From Promicromonospora sp. Populi (GTDB lineage Bacteria; Actinomycetota; Actinomycetes; Actinomycetales; Cellulomonadaceae), in the NCBI RefSeq assembly GCF_041081105.1, contig NZ_CP163528.1, positions 1,054,001-1,118,000 of the forward strand: 64,000 bases of DNA, in the 5' to 3' direction. The stretch's first letter is position 1, and each line of letters starts with the position of its first letter. Position numbers and translations under genes: made by a program. Under the pieces are notes generated by a model, which was not told the origin of the DNA, searched no databases, and was given only the letters and a program-made list of their open reading frames with translations. This document shows, piece by piece, positions 34,935 through 44,995 of the stretch.

Positions 34935-37900
34935 TCAGCCGCACGCGGCCGCCTCGTACGGTGCGGTCACCGTCTCCGTCGCCTTCTGGCCGTCGACCGT
35001 CGCCGTGACGACGGCCGTCACCGCACCGGTGCCGAGCTGCGCCGAGCCCGCCTCGAAGACGAGCTCCCCGGAGCCGCGCTGCGTCTTGGACCCGAAGTCG
35101 GACGTGACCTGGACCGACGCCCCCTCGGCGCCATCGACGAGCACCCGCAGGGCACTGTCGCCGTCGGCACAGAACGGAGCGGCCCAGACCGTGATACCCG
35201 TCGCCGCGTCCTCGGCCTCGCCCGCCGCTGCCTCGTTCGCGGCCCTGGTCTGCGCGTCCGGCGTCGCCTCGGCGAGCGGCAGCGCGTCGTCGCCCTCGCC
35301 CTGCTCCGCGAGGAGCTCGAGCTCGGCCAGCGACAGGTCGCCCTCACCTGCGGACGCGGTAACGACCAGCCGCAGCTGCCCGTAGGCCTCCGGGTCCTCG
35401 ACCTGGAACGTCCGCGTCTGCAGCGCCCAGCGGAACTCCTCGCCGGCGCGCTCGTCGAGCACGGTCCAGGTCTCGCCGTCGTCCGAACCCTCCAGTCGCC
35501 AGGCGGACGGCGCAGCCGTGCCCGTGACACCCGAGGTCAGCGTGTACGTGCCGACCGTCGCGGCCGTGCCGGACCCGTCCCAGGTGACGGTCGGGGTCCC
35601 GGTGGCGAACGTGGTGCGCGAGTCCGACGTGTTGTCCACGAGCCCAGCGCTCGGGGTGTCGCCGTCGCCGTCCGCCACCGTCACGGTGCCCGTCCCGGTG
35701 GCGTCCCGCGCCGGGGTGGGCGGCTCGTCGCCCTCGGTGAGCGAGGGCGGCGCGTCGTTCTCGCCGGTGCCCCACGACGACGGCTCCGGACCCATCACGA
35801 AGTCCAGCCGGGCGCCGCCCGACAGGTCCGCCTGGGACAGCGACGTCGACGTACGCGTCCGGCCGTCCACGCGCAGGGACTGCACGTAGACGTTGTCCAC
35901 GGAGTTGTTCTTCGCGTTGATGACGAGGTCGCCGTCGGGCAGGTCGACCGTCACCTTGTCGAACAGCGGCGAGCCGATCGCGTACTGGTCGGAGCCGACC
36001 TGCAGCGGGTAGAAGCCGAGCGCGGCGAAGATCCACCATGACGACATCTCGCCGTTGTCCTCGTCGCCCGGGTAACCCTGGCCGATCTCGCTGCCGACGA
36101 AGAGGCGCCGGGTGACCTCGCGCACGATCTCCTGGGTCTTGGACGGCGCCCCCGCGGCGTCGTAAAGCCACGGGATGTGGTGCGAGACCTGGTTGCTCAT
36201 GCCCCACTGGCCCAGCCGGATGTCCCGCGCCTCGCGCATCTCGTGGATGACGCCGCCGTAGCCGCCGGTGTGCGTGGCGTCCTCGGGCGTGGCGAAGAAC
36301 GTGTCGAGCTTGGCCTCCAGACCCTCCTGGCCGCCGTACAGGTTGCCGAGGCCGCGCGGGTCCTGCGGCGCGTGGAAGGCGAAGTTCCAGCCGCTGGTCT
36401 CGGTGTAGCCGCCGCCCCAGGTGAGCGGGTTGTAGTCCTCCGGCGCGTTCAGGAACTCGCCGTCGGCGTGCCGGGGCTGGAAGAAGTCGACCGCCGGGTC
36501 GAAGAGCTCGCCGTAGTGCGTGGCGCGCTCCAGGAAGTACTCCGACTCTTCCCGCAGCGTCTCGCGGCGGTCGCGGGGTGTGCGCCGGTCCTCGGCCAGG
36601 GCAGCGGCCATGTTGCCGATGCCGAAGTCGTTGATCAGGCCCTCCAGCCCCCAGGAGACCGACTCGTGCGTCTCCTCGGGCGTGAAGCCGAGGAACGGCG
36701 AGGCCTGAAGACCCTTGCGGCCCACCGCCTCGTTCGGCGGGGCCACAGTGCCGTTCTTCAGCGCCGCGTCGTAGGCGTCCAGCGCCACGTCGGTGGGCAG
36801 CGAGCCCTTGAGGTAGGCGTCGGCGAACGCGACGTCGGACGACGTGCCCGTCATCAGGTCCGCGTAGCCCGGCGAGGACCAGCGCGCGACCCAGCCGCCG
36901 TCGCGGTACTGCTGCACAAAACCATCGACCAGCTCGGCCGCGATGTCCGGGTACAGCAGGGAGTATGCGGGCCAGGCCGTGCGGTACGTGTCCCAGAACC
37001 CGTTGTTCACGTAGATCTTGCCGTCGACGATCTCGGCGTTGGTCTCTGTGTCCGTCGCCGCGCCGGTCGGCGCGGTGACGGGGCTGGCGTACTGGTACAC
37101 CGGGCGCCGGGCGGTGCCGGTGTTCTCGAACTGCGAGTTCGGGTACAGGTTCAGCCGGTACAGGTTCGAGTAGAGCGTGACCAGCTCGGCCTCGCTGCCG
37201 CCCTCGGTCTCGATCACGCCGAGGCGGTCGTTCCACTCACGCTCGGCGGCGCGTTGCACCTTCGAGAAGGAGCGGCCCGTGACCTCCAGGTCGAGGTTGG
37301 CCCGCGCCTGCACCAGAGAGATGAACGACGTCGCCACCCGCAGCTCGACCGTGCGGTCGCCGCTGGTGTCGAACGTGGCGTAGCGGGCGCCGGCGCGGTT
37401 GCCCGCGGCCTCGCCCACGGACGACGGGGCCCGGTCGAACGTGCCCGACACGTACATCCGGGTCCGGCCCACGGACAGGCCGCTGCCGTTCTCGACCCAG
37501 CCGCTCAGGGTGCCGGTCGCGGCGTCGAACGACAGCGCCGAGGACCCGGCGACCCGGTCGACCAGCACGTGCCCGACGTCGCCGGGGGTCTCGCGCGGGA
37601 AGCTGAAGCGCAGCACCGCCGCGTGGTCCGTCGGCGTCACCTCCGTCTTGATCCCGTCGGCGAAGGTCACCCCGTAGTAGTCGGGGCGCGCCGTCTCGTC
37701 CGCGTGGTCGAACGCGAGGCCGCGTGCCGTCAGGCCGGCGTCGGGCACATCCGCGCCGGTGGCGGGCTGGAAGGCGAGCTGGTTGCGGTCGCCCATCCAC
37801 GGGCTCGGCTCGTGCGAGATGCCGATGCCCTGCAGCACCGGGCGGTTCTGGTCGTCGTTCGCGGCCTGGTACTCGTACAGCCACGACTGCGAGGAGGCGT

Positions 37901-39263
37901 TGGTCAGCGGCGTCCAGAAGTTGAACCCGTTCGGCACGGCCGTCGCCGGGACGTTGTTGCCGCGCGAGAACGACCCGCTGGACAGCGTGCCGCGGCGGGT
38001 GTCGACGTAGTTGGTGAGGCTGGAGTCGTCGATCTCCTCCGAGTCTGCCTCCACCGCGACGTCGTCGAGCCAGCCCGCGAACCGGGTGCCGGCCGCTCCG
38101 CCGTCGTTGTTGTAGCCGAGCAGCACCTGGTCGATCGTCTTGCCCCGCGCGGCCCGCGGGAGGTCTACGCGCACCGAGTTCCACTGGTCGGCGTACAGGA
38201 TCTTGCCCGCGCCCTGCCCGGCCGGCGTCGCGGCGGTGCCGTGGGCGTCGCGCGCGCCGAGGTCGGACAGGTACGTGCCGTCGGTGAACCTGAGGTCCAC
38301 GGCGGCGAACGTCGAGGGGTACTGCAGGTCGTTGATCAGCTCGGGGAAGATCTTCCAGCTCAGCCGGGTGCCGGTCCGCACGCGCACGTTGACGTCGTCG
38401 TACAGGACGTTCGTCGCGTGCGCGGCGCCGTCGGCCAGGTGGCCGCCGTCGTACCGGAGGGACTGGGTGCCGGTGAACCCGACGCCCGTCTTGTTGGTGA
38501 AGCTCACGGTGGTGGGTCCGGAGCCGACGGCGGTGGTCATGGGCTGCGCGGTGGGCTGCTCGTCCAGGTCGGCGGACAGGTCCCAGTCGGCGAGCTGCAC
38601 GATGCCCGCGCCGCCGTTCTGGGTCACGTCGAGCCGGTACCAGGTATAGGGCGCCGTGGTCTCGGCCAGCTCGAAGATCTGCTGCTCGAACCGCTCGGCG
38701 AACTCCGCGCCGCTGCGCTCGTCGACCGTCTCCCAGGTCTCGCCGTCGGTCGAGCCCTGCAACGTCCAGGCCTGCGGGTCCCGGTCGGCGAAGTCGTTGG
38801 CGGAGGTCAGGGCGTAGGCCGAGATCACCGTCGGCTCGGTCATCTCGTAGGTGACCCAGCCGGTGCGCGCGAACGTCAGCCACTTGGTGGCGGACGAGGC
38901 GTCGGCGATGTTCGCCGCGCCCTCGTTCGGCAGGTTCTCGCCGCTCGCGGTGACCTCGCCGACCTGGCCCAGCACGCTGCCGGGCAGCCCCACGACGAAC
39001 TCGCCGACGTTCTCCTGCCAGGGCGCGCCGTTGCGCTCGGCCGGGGTGGACTCCAGCGGGGCCGGGTCGCCCTCCTCGAAGGAGGTGGCGAAGTTGCCCT
39101 GGGCTGCGCTTCCGGACGCGGTCTCTGCGGTCGCGGCTTCGGCGGACGCGGTCTCGTCCGGCGCCGCGACCGCGACGCCGGACGGTACCGCGAGCAGCAG
39201 GGCTAGCGCGCCCGAGAGCGCGGCGGCCTGCCGGGATCTGGCTCGGCCGTTGACTGTGGACAT
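34935..39263 (-). CDS. secreted GH92 alpha-mannosidase with carbohydrate-binding modules
   Basis: A 1442-residue extracellular glycosidase. A signal peptide (about 1-34, ending AVAAP) is followed by an F5/8C-type module (about 85-230), a second beta-rich region (about 240-405) and the GH92 catalytic region (about 415-1170). That region carries the signature YPGDEDNGEMSSWW near residues 1060-1075, including the catalytic acid. Another F5/8C-like module (about 1200-1320) and a C-terminal Ig-like domain complete it. GH92 enzymes are calcium-dependent exo-alpha-mannosidases acting on fungal mannan or N-glycans. It is the last gene of an operon-like series with a LacI regulator and a sugar importer. 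A perfect palindrome precedes it. Confidence 0.93.
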   Translation of the reverse strand: MSTVNGRARSRQAAALSGALALLLAVPSGVAVAAPDETASAEAATAETASGSAAQGNFATSFEEGDPAPLESTPAERNGAPWQENVGEFVVGLPGSVLGQVGEVTASGENLPNEGAANIADASSATKWLTFARTGWVTYEMTEPTVISAYALTSANDFADRDPQAWTLQGSTDGETWETVDERSGAEFAERFEQQIFELAETTAPYTWYRLDVTQNGGAGIVQLADWDLSADLDEQPTAQPMTTAVGSGPTTVSFTNKTGVGFTGTQSLRYDGGHLADGAAHATNVLYDDVNVRVRTGTRLSWKIFPELINDLQYPSTFAAVDLRFTDGTYLSDLGARDAHGTAATPAGQGAGKILYADQWNSVRVDLPRAARGKTIDQVLLGYNNDGGAAGTRFAGWLDDVAVEADSEEIDDSSLTNYVDTRRGTLSSGSFSRGNNVPATAVPNGFNFWTPLTNASSQSWLYEYQAANDDQNRPVLQGIGISHEPSPWMGDRNQLAFQPATGADVPDAGLTARGLAFDHADETARPDYYGVTFADGIKTEVTPTDHAAVLRFSFPRETPGDVGHVLVDRVAGSSALSFDAATGTLSGWVENGSGLSVGRTRMYVSGTFDRAPSSVGEAAGNRAGARYATFDTSGDRTVELRVATSFISLVQARANLDLEVTGRSFSKVQRAAEREWNDRLGVIETEGGSEAELVTLYSNLYRLNLYPNSQFENTGTARRPVYQYASPVTAPTGAATDTETNAEIVDGKIYVNNGFWDTYRTAWPAYSLLYPDIAAELVDGFVQQYRDGGWVARWSSPGYADLMTGTSSDVAFADAYLKGSLPTDVALDAYDAALKNGTVAPPNEAVGRKGLQASPFLGFTPEETHESVSWGLEGLINDFGIGNMAAALAEDRRTPRDRRETLREESEYFLERATHYGELFDPAVDFFQPRHADGEFLNAPEDYNPLTWGGGYTETSGWNFAFHAPQDPRGLGNLYGGQEGLEAKLDTFFATPEDATHTGGYGGVIHEMREARDIRLGQWGMSNQVSHHIPWLYDAAGAPSKTQEIVREVTRRLFVGSEIGQGYPGDEDNGEMSSWWIFAALGFYPLQVGSDQYAIGSPLFDKVTVDLPDGDLVINAKNNSVDNVYVQSLRVDGRTRTSTSLSQADLSGGARLDFVMGPEPSSWGTGENDAPPSLTEGDEPPTPARDATGTGTVTVADGDGDTPSAGLVDNTSDSRTTFATGTPTVTWDGSGTAATVGTYTLTSGVTGTAAPSAWRLEGSDDGETWTVLDERAGEEFRWALQTRTFQVEDPEAYGQLRLVVTASAGEGDLSLAELELLAEQGEGDDALPLAEATPDAQTRAANEAAAGEAEDAATGITVWAAPFCADGDSALRVLVDGAEGASVQVTSDFGSKTQRGSGELVFEAGSAQLGTGAVTAVVTATVDGQKATETVTAPYEAAACG

Positions 39264-39282
39264 GTGTGGTCTCCTCGTCGAC

Positions 39283-39296
39283 TGACAGCGCTGTCA
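39283..39296. promoter_or_regulatory. LacI-family operator palindrome before the GH92 gene
   Basis: TGACAGCGCTGTCA is a perfect 14-base palindrome with a central CG step, 20 bases upstream of the GH92 ATG and 50 bases from the end of the lacI gene. Its form and position fit an operator for the LacI protein encoded directly upstream. A related sequence matching 11 of 14 bases lies at 39351-39364, within the end of lacI. Confidence 0.75.
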
Positions 39297-39345
39297 AGTG
39301 CAGAACGTAAGTGCGGGCCAGGCTCGGTGTCAACGGAGCCTGTTG

Positions 39346-40365
39346 TCAACGGGCAGCGTTGTCAACAGGCCCGCGCTCCCCGCTTCCCCGCGCGAGCACC
39401 CGGGTCGGCAGCATTACCCGCTCCACCGTCCGGTCGGGCTCCGCGGACCGTGCGACCGCCAGCTCGGCGGCGCGGCGGCCCATCTCCACGGCGTCGTAGG
39501 CGACCACCGTGATGCCGAGCAGGTCGGCAAGCTCGAAGTCGTCGAAGCCCACGACGGCGATGTCGCGGCCGCCGGGCACGTCGCGCAGCGCCTGGAGCGT
39601 GCCGACCGTGGCCCGGTTGTTCGCGGCGAGCACGGCCGTGGGCGGCTCGGGCGCCGAGAGCAGCTCGACCACCAGCTCCCGGGCGGCCGCGGCGGAATGG
39701 GCACCGGACCGGACCCACCGCTCGGCGCCGGCCACCCCGGCGTCCGCCATCGTGGCCAGGAACTCGGCGCTGCGCTCCTGGTAGGTCCACAGGTGCGGAT
39801 CGTCGCCGACGAAGGCGATGCGCCGGTGCCCGTGGTCGAGCAGGTGCCGGGTGGCCGCGCGGGTGCCGCCGCGGTTGTCGATGATCACCGTGTCGACGTC
39901 CATCCCGGCCGCCGGCCGGTCCACCACCACCACCGGCAGGCCGGCGGCGATCTCACCGCGCAGCGCCGAGTGGTCCGCTCCCGCGGGCGTGACGATGAGC
40001 GCGCCGACCCGGCGTTCCAGCAGCTCGCCCGTCAGCGAGCCCTCGCGCTCGGGGTCCTCGTCGGACGACGCCGTCAGGAGCTGCAGGCCGTGCTCCCGCA
40101 GCTCGCGCTCGATGCCGCTGGCCAGCGCGGAGTAGAACTGGTTGCCGAGGTCCCCGGTGATGAACCCGACCAGCCGCGAGAAGCCCCCACGGGCGAGGTC
40201 GGCGGCCACCGCGTTGCGCCGGAAGCCGAGCGAGGCGGCGGCGTCCTGCACCCGCTCGCGGGTCGCGGCGGCCACGTTGGGCTCGCCGTTGAGCACGCGG
40301 GACGCGGTCTTCAGGCTCACCCCGGCCGCCTCGGCGACCACCGCCAGCGTCGGACGACGATTCAT
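39346..40365 (-). CDS. LacI family regulator of the mannosidase/importer block
   Basis: A 339-residue LacI/GalR repressor with the helix-turn-helix PTLAVVAEAAGVSLKTASRVL at residues 5-25, a hinge helix and a sugar-sensing core (GFDDFELADLLGITVV near the C-terminus). The ATG at 40365 follows the permease stop by 31 bases on the same strand, and the GH92 gene starts 82 bases downstream. It probably represses GH92 through the palindrome at 39283 and responds to mannose or a mannoside (inference). Confidence 0.9.
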   Translation of the reverse strand: MNRRPTLAVVAEAAGVSLKTASRVLNGEPNVAAATRERVQDAAASLGFRRNAVAADLARGGFSRLVGFITGDLGNQFYSALASGIERELREHGLQLLTASSDEDPEREGSLTGELLERRVGALIVTPAGADHSALRGEIAAGLPVVVVDRPAAGMDVDTVIIDNRGGTRAATRHLLDHGHRRIAFVGDDPHLWTYQERSAEFLATMADAGVAGAERWVRSGAHSAAAARELVVELLSAPEPPTAVLAANNRATVGTLQALRDVPGGRDIAVVGFDDFELADLLGITVVAYDAVEMGRRAAELAVARSAEPDRTVERVMLPTRVLARGSGERGPVDNAAR

Positions 40366-40396
40366 GCCAGACCCCCCGTCAGCTCAGACCCCGTCA

Positions 40397-41548
40397 TCAG
40401 ACCTCACGTCGCTTGCGCAGCACCATGTCGATGATGATGGCCACCAGCAGGACGGCCCCGGTCACCATGTACTGCGCCGCCTGGTCGACGTTCATCAGGG
40501 TGAGCCCGTTGGCGACGGACTGGATGACGAGCACCCCGAGCACCGCCGACCACGCGCTGCCCCGCCCGCCGAACAGGCTGGTGCCGCCGATCACGGCGGC
40601 CGCGATCGCCACGAGGTACGTGTCCGCTCCCCCGGTCCCCTGGTTCGCCGCGCCCAGCCGGCCGGCCGCGAGCACCCCGCCGAGCGCGGCGAGGGTCGAG
40701 CAGGCCACGAAGCACAGGACGACGGTACGCCGCACGGGAATCCCGGCCAGGAGCGCCGCCCGCCGGTCGCCGCCCACCGCGCGGACCGCGCGCCCCCAGC
40801 GGGTGCGGCGCAGCAGCACGTCCATGACGACGACGAGCAGCGCGAAGAGCACCACCGAGTACCCGATCCCGCGCGCCGTGCCCAGGTAGGCCACGATCAG
40901 GGACAGCACCGCGGCCAGGACGAGCGTGCGCACGACGACCTGCGGCACGCTCGCGCACGGGAGGTCCGCGCGGCGGCGTCGGGCCCGGGTGGCGAGCTGC
41001 AGCGTCGCGGAGGCGACGACGACGACGGCCACCAGCGCCCAGGCCACCCCGGTCGGCAGGAAGCCCTGCTGCACCAGGAGCACGAACCAGGACTCGAACG
41101 GCAGGTTGATCGACCCCAGCGGCCCGAGCACCCGCAGCTGCACCCCGGCGAGGAACAGCAGCCCGGCCAGGGAGAACACAAAGCTGGGCAGCCCGAGCCG
41201 CGCCGAGAGCAGCCCGTAGCCCAGCCCGACCACCGCCCCGCAAGCCAGGGCGGCGAGGATCGCGAGCGCCACCGGCCACCCGAGGATCACCGATCCGACG
41301 GCGACGACGGCCGCGGCGAGCCCGCTGAGCGAGCCCACCGACAGGTCGATCTCGCCGACCAGGAGCACCAGGACGACGCCGAGGGCGATGACGCCGACGG
41401 GCGCGCTCTGCAGCGTGAGGTTGACGAGGTTCTCGGGGGCGAGGAACGCGGGGGTGATCGCGCCGAGCACTATCCAGATGCACACGAGCGCGGCGGCGAT
41501 GGGCAGGAGGTTGCTCCCGCCGCGCACCCGCTGCCAGACGGCGGTCAC
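40397..41548 (-). CDS. CUT2-type monosaccharide ABC transporter permease
   Basis: A 383-residue membrane protein of the RbsC/XylH/FrcC family with 8-10 hydrophobic helices. Characteristic phrases are GEIDLSVGSLSGLAAAVVAV and the C-terminal AVIGGTSLFGGRGS. It starts with GTG at 41548, overlapping the ATPase stop by four bases (GTGA). Together with the next two genes upstream it forms a complete importer for a simple sugar. Confidence 0.92.
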   Translation of the reverse strand: MTAVWQRVRGGSNLLPIAAALVCIWIVLGAITPAFLAPENLVNLTLQSAPVGVIALGVVLVLLVGEIDLSVGSLSGLAAAVVAVGSVILGWPVALAILAALACGAVVGLGYGLLSARLGLPSFVFSLAGLLFLAGVQLRVLGPLGSINLPFESWFVLLVQQGFLPTGVAWALVAVVVVASATLQLATRARRRRADLPCASVPQVVVRTLVLAAVLSLIVAYLGTARGIGYSVVLFALLVVVMDVLLRRTRWGRAVRAVGGDRRAALLAGIPVRRTVVLCFVACSTLAALGGVLAAGRLGAANQGTGGADTYLVAIAAAVIGGTSLFGGRGSAWSAVLGVLVIQSVANGLTLMNVDQAAQYMVTGAVLLVAIIIDMVLRKRREV

Positions 41549-42324
41549 GGGCGCACCGTCCGAGTCGTGCGAGTCGTGCCGGCGTCCTTGGCCCCGGGCC
41601 GGACAGCGCCCGTCATGGCGGCGAGCAGGTCCTCGTAGGAGGCGTCGCCGTCGAACACGTCGTGCACGCGGCCGAGGCGCAGCACGATGATGCGGTCGGC
41701 GACGGCCTGCAGGTCGCCCGCCTGGTGGCTGACCAGGACGACGGCGTGCCCGCGCTCGCGCAGCCGGACGATCAGGTTGAGCACCTCGGCGGTCTGGCGC
41801 ACACCGAGGGACGCGGTCGGCTCGTCGAGGATCACCACGCGCGGCGAGCCGAGCAGGGCGCGGGCCACCGCGACGACCTGGCGCTGCCCGCCGGACAGCG
41901 TGCGGATCGGGTCGCGCACCGAGGGCACGCTGGCGGCGAGCTGGTCGAGCAGGCGCCACGCCTCGCGCTCCATGGCTACCTCGTCGAGCAGGGGCCCGCG
42001 CAGGGTCTCGTGGCCGAGGAACAGGTTCTCGACGACGTCAAGGTCGTCCACCAGCGCGAGCTCCTGGAACACCGCGGCGATGCCGAGGGCGCGGGCCGCG
42101 CCGGGCGAGCCGAGCACCACGGGGCGGCCGTCGAGCAGCACCTGGCCGGCGTCGGGCCGGTGGGCGCCCGCGAGCACGCCCGCGAGCGTGGACTTGCCCG
42201 CCCCGTTGTCGCCGACGACGGCGAGCACCTCGTGCTCGTGCACGTCCGCGTCGACGTCGACCAGGGCGCGCACACCGCCGAACCGCTTGGAGACGCCTCG
42301 CAGGGAGAGCACCGGGTCGCTCAT
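41545..42324 (-). CDS. CUT2 ABC transporter ATPase, single-domain type
   Basis: A 259-residue ATP-binding protein with Walker A GDNGAGKS, signature LSGGQRQ and Walker B VVILDEPTASLG. Most CUT2 ATPases (RbsA, XylG) are about 500 residues with two fused domains. This one has a single domain, like FrcA of the fructose/mannose/ribose importer of rhizobia. The C-terminus ends in a Thr/Arg tail. It overlaps both neighbours by four bases, so stoichiometry with the permease is translationally set. Confidence 0.9.
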   Translation of the reverse strand: MSDPVLSLRGVSKRFGGVRALVDVDADVHEHEVLAVVGDNGAGKSTLAGVLAGAHRPDAGQVLLDGRPVVLGSPGAARALGIAAVFQELALVDDLDVVENLFLGHETLRGPLLDEVAMEREAWRLLDQLAASVPSVRDPIRTLSGGQRQVVAVARALLGSPRVVILDEPTASLGVRQTAEVLNLIVRLRERGHAVVLVSHQAGDLQAVADRIIVLRLGRVHDVFDGDASYEDLLAAMTGAVRPGAKDAGTTRTTRTVRP

Positions 42325-43466
42325 CGGACGTCCTCCCCGATCAGGCCCGCTCGCTCGCAGGCCTCCTCGTAGGCGGGCACGCAGATCTCGTCGGTGGAGT
42401 AGACGTGCCCGTCGACGATCACGTGCTCGACGTCGGCCGCGCCCACTGCGCGGGGCGCCAGGAGCTGGGTGGGTACACCCTTGATGACGGCGGTCGTGCG
42501 CGGGTGCTCGCCGCGCAGCACACGCACCGCAAGCTCGGCGGCCGTCTGCGCCTGCTGGTCGGTCGCCTTGTAGACGGTCATGTACTGGTCGCCCGCCAGG
42601 ATGCGCTGTACGGCGGCCAGCTCGCCGTCCTGCCCGGTGGTGACCGGCACGGGGTCGAGCCCTGCGGCCTTCGCCGCCGCGATCGCGCCGCCGGCGATGC
42701 CGTCATTGGCCGCGAGGATGCCGTCGACCTGCCCCGGGAACCGGGTCAGCATGGCCTCGGTCCAGTCGGTGGCCTTGGCCGGGCTCCAGTCTGGCGTGTA
42801 GTGCTCGGCGAGCACGTCGATGTCCTCTCCCTCGAGGGCGCGGCGGGTTCCGGCCGCGATCGCGAGCGCGTTGGGCTCGGTCGCGGAACCGTGCACCAGC
42901 AGCACCCCGGGTCGGTCTTCTTCAGCACTGCCGTCAGCGCTTTCTTCTGCTCTTTGGTTGACGGCGCCGACCAGGGCCGAGCCCAGGAGGAAGCCGATGA
43001 ACTCGAAGTCGTAGCTGACGTAGTAGTCCGCACCGTCCAGGAAGCGATCGTAGGCGATCACCTGGGCACCCAGCCGCTCGGCCTGCACCACGATCCCCGC
43101 GGCGGCGATGGTGTCGACGGCGTCGAGCACCAGGACCTTCGCGCCCTGGGCGAGCATCGACTCCGCCTGCTGGAGCTGCACGGCGGCGTCCTGGCCCGCG
43201 TTGGCGTACAGCACGGTGCAGCCCGGGCAGCGGCGGCTGGTGACGGACACGAACGTGGGGCGGTCGGACGCCTCGTACCGCGCGGTCTGCGCCTCCGGCA
43301 GCAACAGCCCGATCGTCCCCTCGTAGGCGGCTCCGTCCGGCCCGGCCGGCCCGGACGCCGCGACGGGCGAGCAACCGGCGAGCGCAAGCGCGAGCGCCAG
43401 TCCGGCGGCCGCCCCGACCAGCCTCCGCCTCAGTTCAGCGCTGGTGCTGGTGCTGGTGCTGGTCAT
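42321..43466 (-). CDS. CUT2 sugar-binding lipoprotein
   Basis: A 381-residue periplasmic-binding-protein-like lipoprotein. The signal peptide ends in ALAGC (lipobox) and is preceded by a Thr/Ser repeat (MTSTSTSTSA). The mature domain resembles XylF/ChvE-type binding proteins, with LVLDAVDTIAAAGIVVQAERLGAQVIAYDR and ILAANDGIAGGAI. An acidic insertion (RAEESADGSAEEDR) lies mid-protein. The ATG at 43466 overlaps the ROK stop by four bases. The ligand is likely a pentose or hexose; mannose would fit the GH92 neighbour. Confidence 0.9.
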   Translation of the reverse strand: MTSTSTSTSAELRRRLVGAAAGLALALALAGCSPVAASGPAGPDGAAYEGTIGLLLPEAQTARYEASDRPTFVSVTSRRCPGCTVLYANAGQDAAVQLQQAESMLAQGAKVLVLDAVDTIAAAGIVVQAERLGAQVIAYDRFLDGADYYVSYDFEFIGFLLGSALVGAVNQRAEESADGSAEEDRPGVLLVHGSATEPNALAIAAGTRRALEGEDIDVLAEHYTPDWSPAKATDWTEAMLTRFPGQVDGILAANDGIAGGAIAAAKAAGLDPVPVTTGQDGELAAVQRILAGDQYMTVYKATDQQAQTAAELAVRVLRGEHPRTTAVIKGVPTQLLAPRAVGAADVEHVIVDGHVYSTDEICVPAYEEACERAGLIGEDVR

Positions 43467-44646
43467 GAGCCCACTCCCAGGGAGCCGAACATGCGGGCCT
43501 GGTCCAGGGCCGCCGCCAGCGCGCCGCGCACGCCCGCGTCGGCGCCCAGCGCCGAGGGGACCACCTCGACCGGGCCCCGCGAGGTGGCGACCACACGCTG
43601 GCCGAGGGAGGTGCGCAGCGGTTCGAGCAACAGGTCGCCGGCCTCGGCGAGGGTGCCGCCGATCACCACGACGTCGGGGTCCACGAGGTTGCACAGGTTG
43701 GCCAGGGCGACGCCGAGGTGGCGTCCGGCGTCGAACACGACCCGGCGCGAGCCCGCGTCGCCGTCGCGCGCCCGGGTCACGAGGTCCGCGAGGGTGAGGT
43801 GCCCCGCCTCGGGCGGGAGCATCGCGAGCAGGCTGGGCGCGCCGACGAGCATCTCGAGGCAGCCGCGGTTGCCGCAGCGGCAGACCGGGCCGTGCTCGTC
43901 GACGGACACGTGCCCGATCTCGCCCGCCACCCCGGACCTGCCGTGCAGGGCCCGGCCGCCGAGCACGAGCCCGCCGCCGACGCCGTGAGAGACGCGGACG
44001 TAGGCGACCGAGTCGTCGCCGGCTCCGCGCCGAACCGGGCTTCCGCGATCGCGGCGAGCGTCGAGTCGTTGTCGGCGGTGACGGGTACGTCGAGCTCGGC
44101 GGTGAGGATCTCGTCGACGTGCACGCCGTCCCAGCCGCGCATCATCCCGACGGTGACCACCTGCCCCGTGCGGATGTCGACTGGCGCGGGCACCCCGACG
44201 CCGACGGCGAGCAGCTCGGACGGGTCGGCGTCGACGGACTCCAGCATCTCTCTGACCAGCATCGCGACGCGCTGCAGGCCGGCATCGGCCCGGTGGTCGG
44301 GGGCGAGCGGCATGCGCTGCTCGGCCAGGATCCGCATGGAGGCGTCGGCGAGCGCGACGCTGAGCGAGCGCATGCCGAACCGGATGCCCGCGACCAGGCC
44401 GAGGTTGCGGGCGAGCGTCACCTGGAGCGCCCGGCGGCCGTTGCGCACGGACTGCGACGTGTGCAGCACGCCGGCGAGCGTGAGCTCCTTGACGATGTTC
44501 GAGATGGTGGCCGGGGACAGCCCTGTGACGCCGGCCAGCTCGATCTGCGTGAGGGAGCCACGCTGCTGGACGGCGCTCACGATCCGAGCTCGGTTGGCCT
44601 CACGCAGTGAGGTCTGCGAGCCCGGTGTTGCCCGATCCGCGCGCAC
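43463..44646 (-). pseudogene. ROK family repressor/sugar kinase-like protein split by a one-base frameshift
   Basis: From a GTG at 44646 the gene encodes a winged-helix domain (RGSLTQIELAGVTGLSPATISNIV) and the start of a ROK sugar-kinase fold (VGVGVPAPVDIRTGQVV). Near 44030 the frame shifts, and the rest, with the zinc motif CRCGNRGCLE and GLVLGG, continues in another frame. Restoring one base (a G in the GCGCGGAGCC segment, read on the coding strand) gives an unbroken 394-residue ROK regulator. It heads the CUT2 operon and is divergent from the CUT1 operon. An in-frame TTG at 44697 is an alternative start. Confidence 0.8.
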
Positions 44647-44995
44647 AGCGCCCAGGGTAACCGCCTTCCGGGCCGGTTCCGGAGCGAACCGGACCAATTA
44701 CGGCCTCGTTGCGGGCGCGCCGCGGCCTGGCAATGGCCTGACTACGGCCTGGAATAACGGATTTGGATACACGAACTGAACGTTGAGGTCACGATCGAGC
44801 GACGCTTGCGTTCATTTCTTGACACCAAGGATGACGAGACGTTCGATAGGAGCCGGGTTCACGGGCGTACAGGCGCGCCCGGCCGGTCACAGGAACGACG
44901 CAGTCCTGGGCGCGAAGAGATCTTCCCTTCGACGCGCACGACGACGAAGTCCCGGGTCGGTGCTCCAGCGACCGAGGAAGGTTGAGGAACCCCAG
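44647..44995. promoter_or_regulatory. 349-base divergent regulatory region between ROK/CUT2 and CUT1 operons
   Basis: No gene is visible here. TTGACA (44819-44824) with TTCGAT 17 bases downstream (44842-44847) is a plausible promoter for the rightward CUT1 operon, giving a leader of about 145 bases. At 44699-44755 the word GGCCTG recurs three times, in ACTACGGCCTGGAATAACGG and related forms, and may mark regulator sites. A GAGGAAGGTTGAGG ribosome binding region precedes the ATG at 44996. Confidence 0.45.

Noticed and set aside
36177..39206. 1009-codon + strand open frame opposite the GH92 gene
   Set aside because: The GH92 frame has clear catalytic and binding modules; the antisense product is Val/Arg/Gly-rich without motifs.
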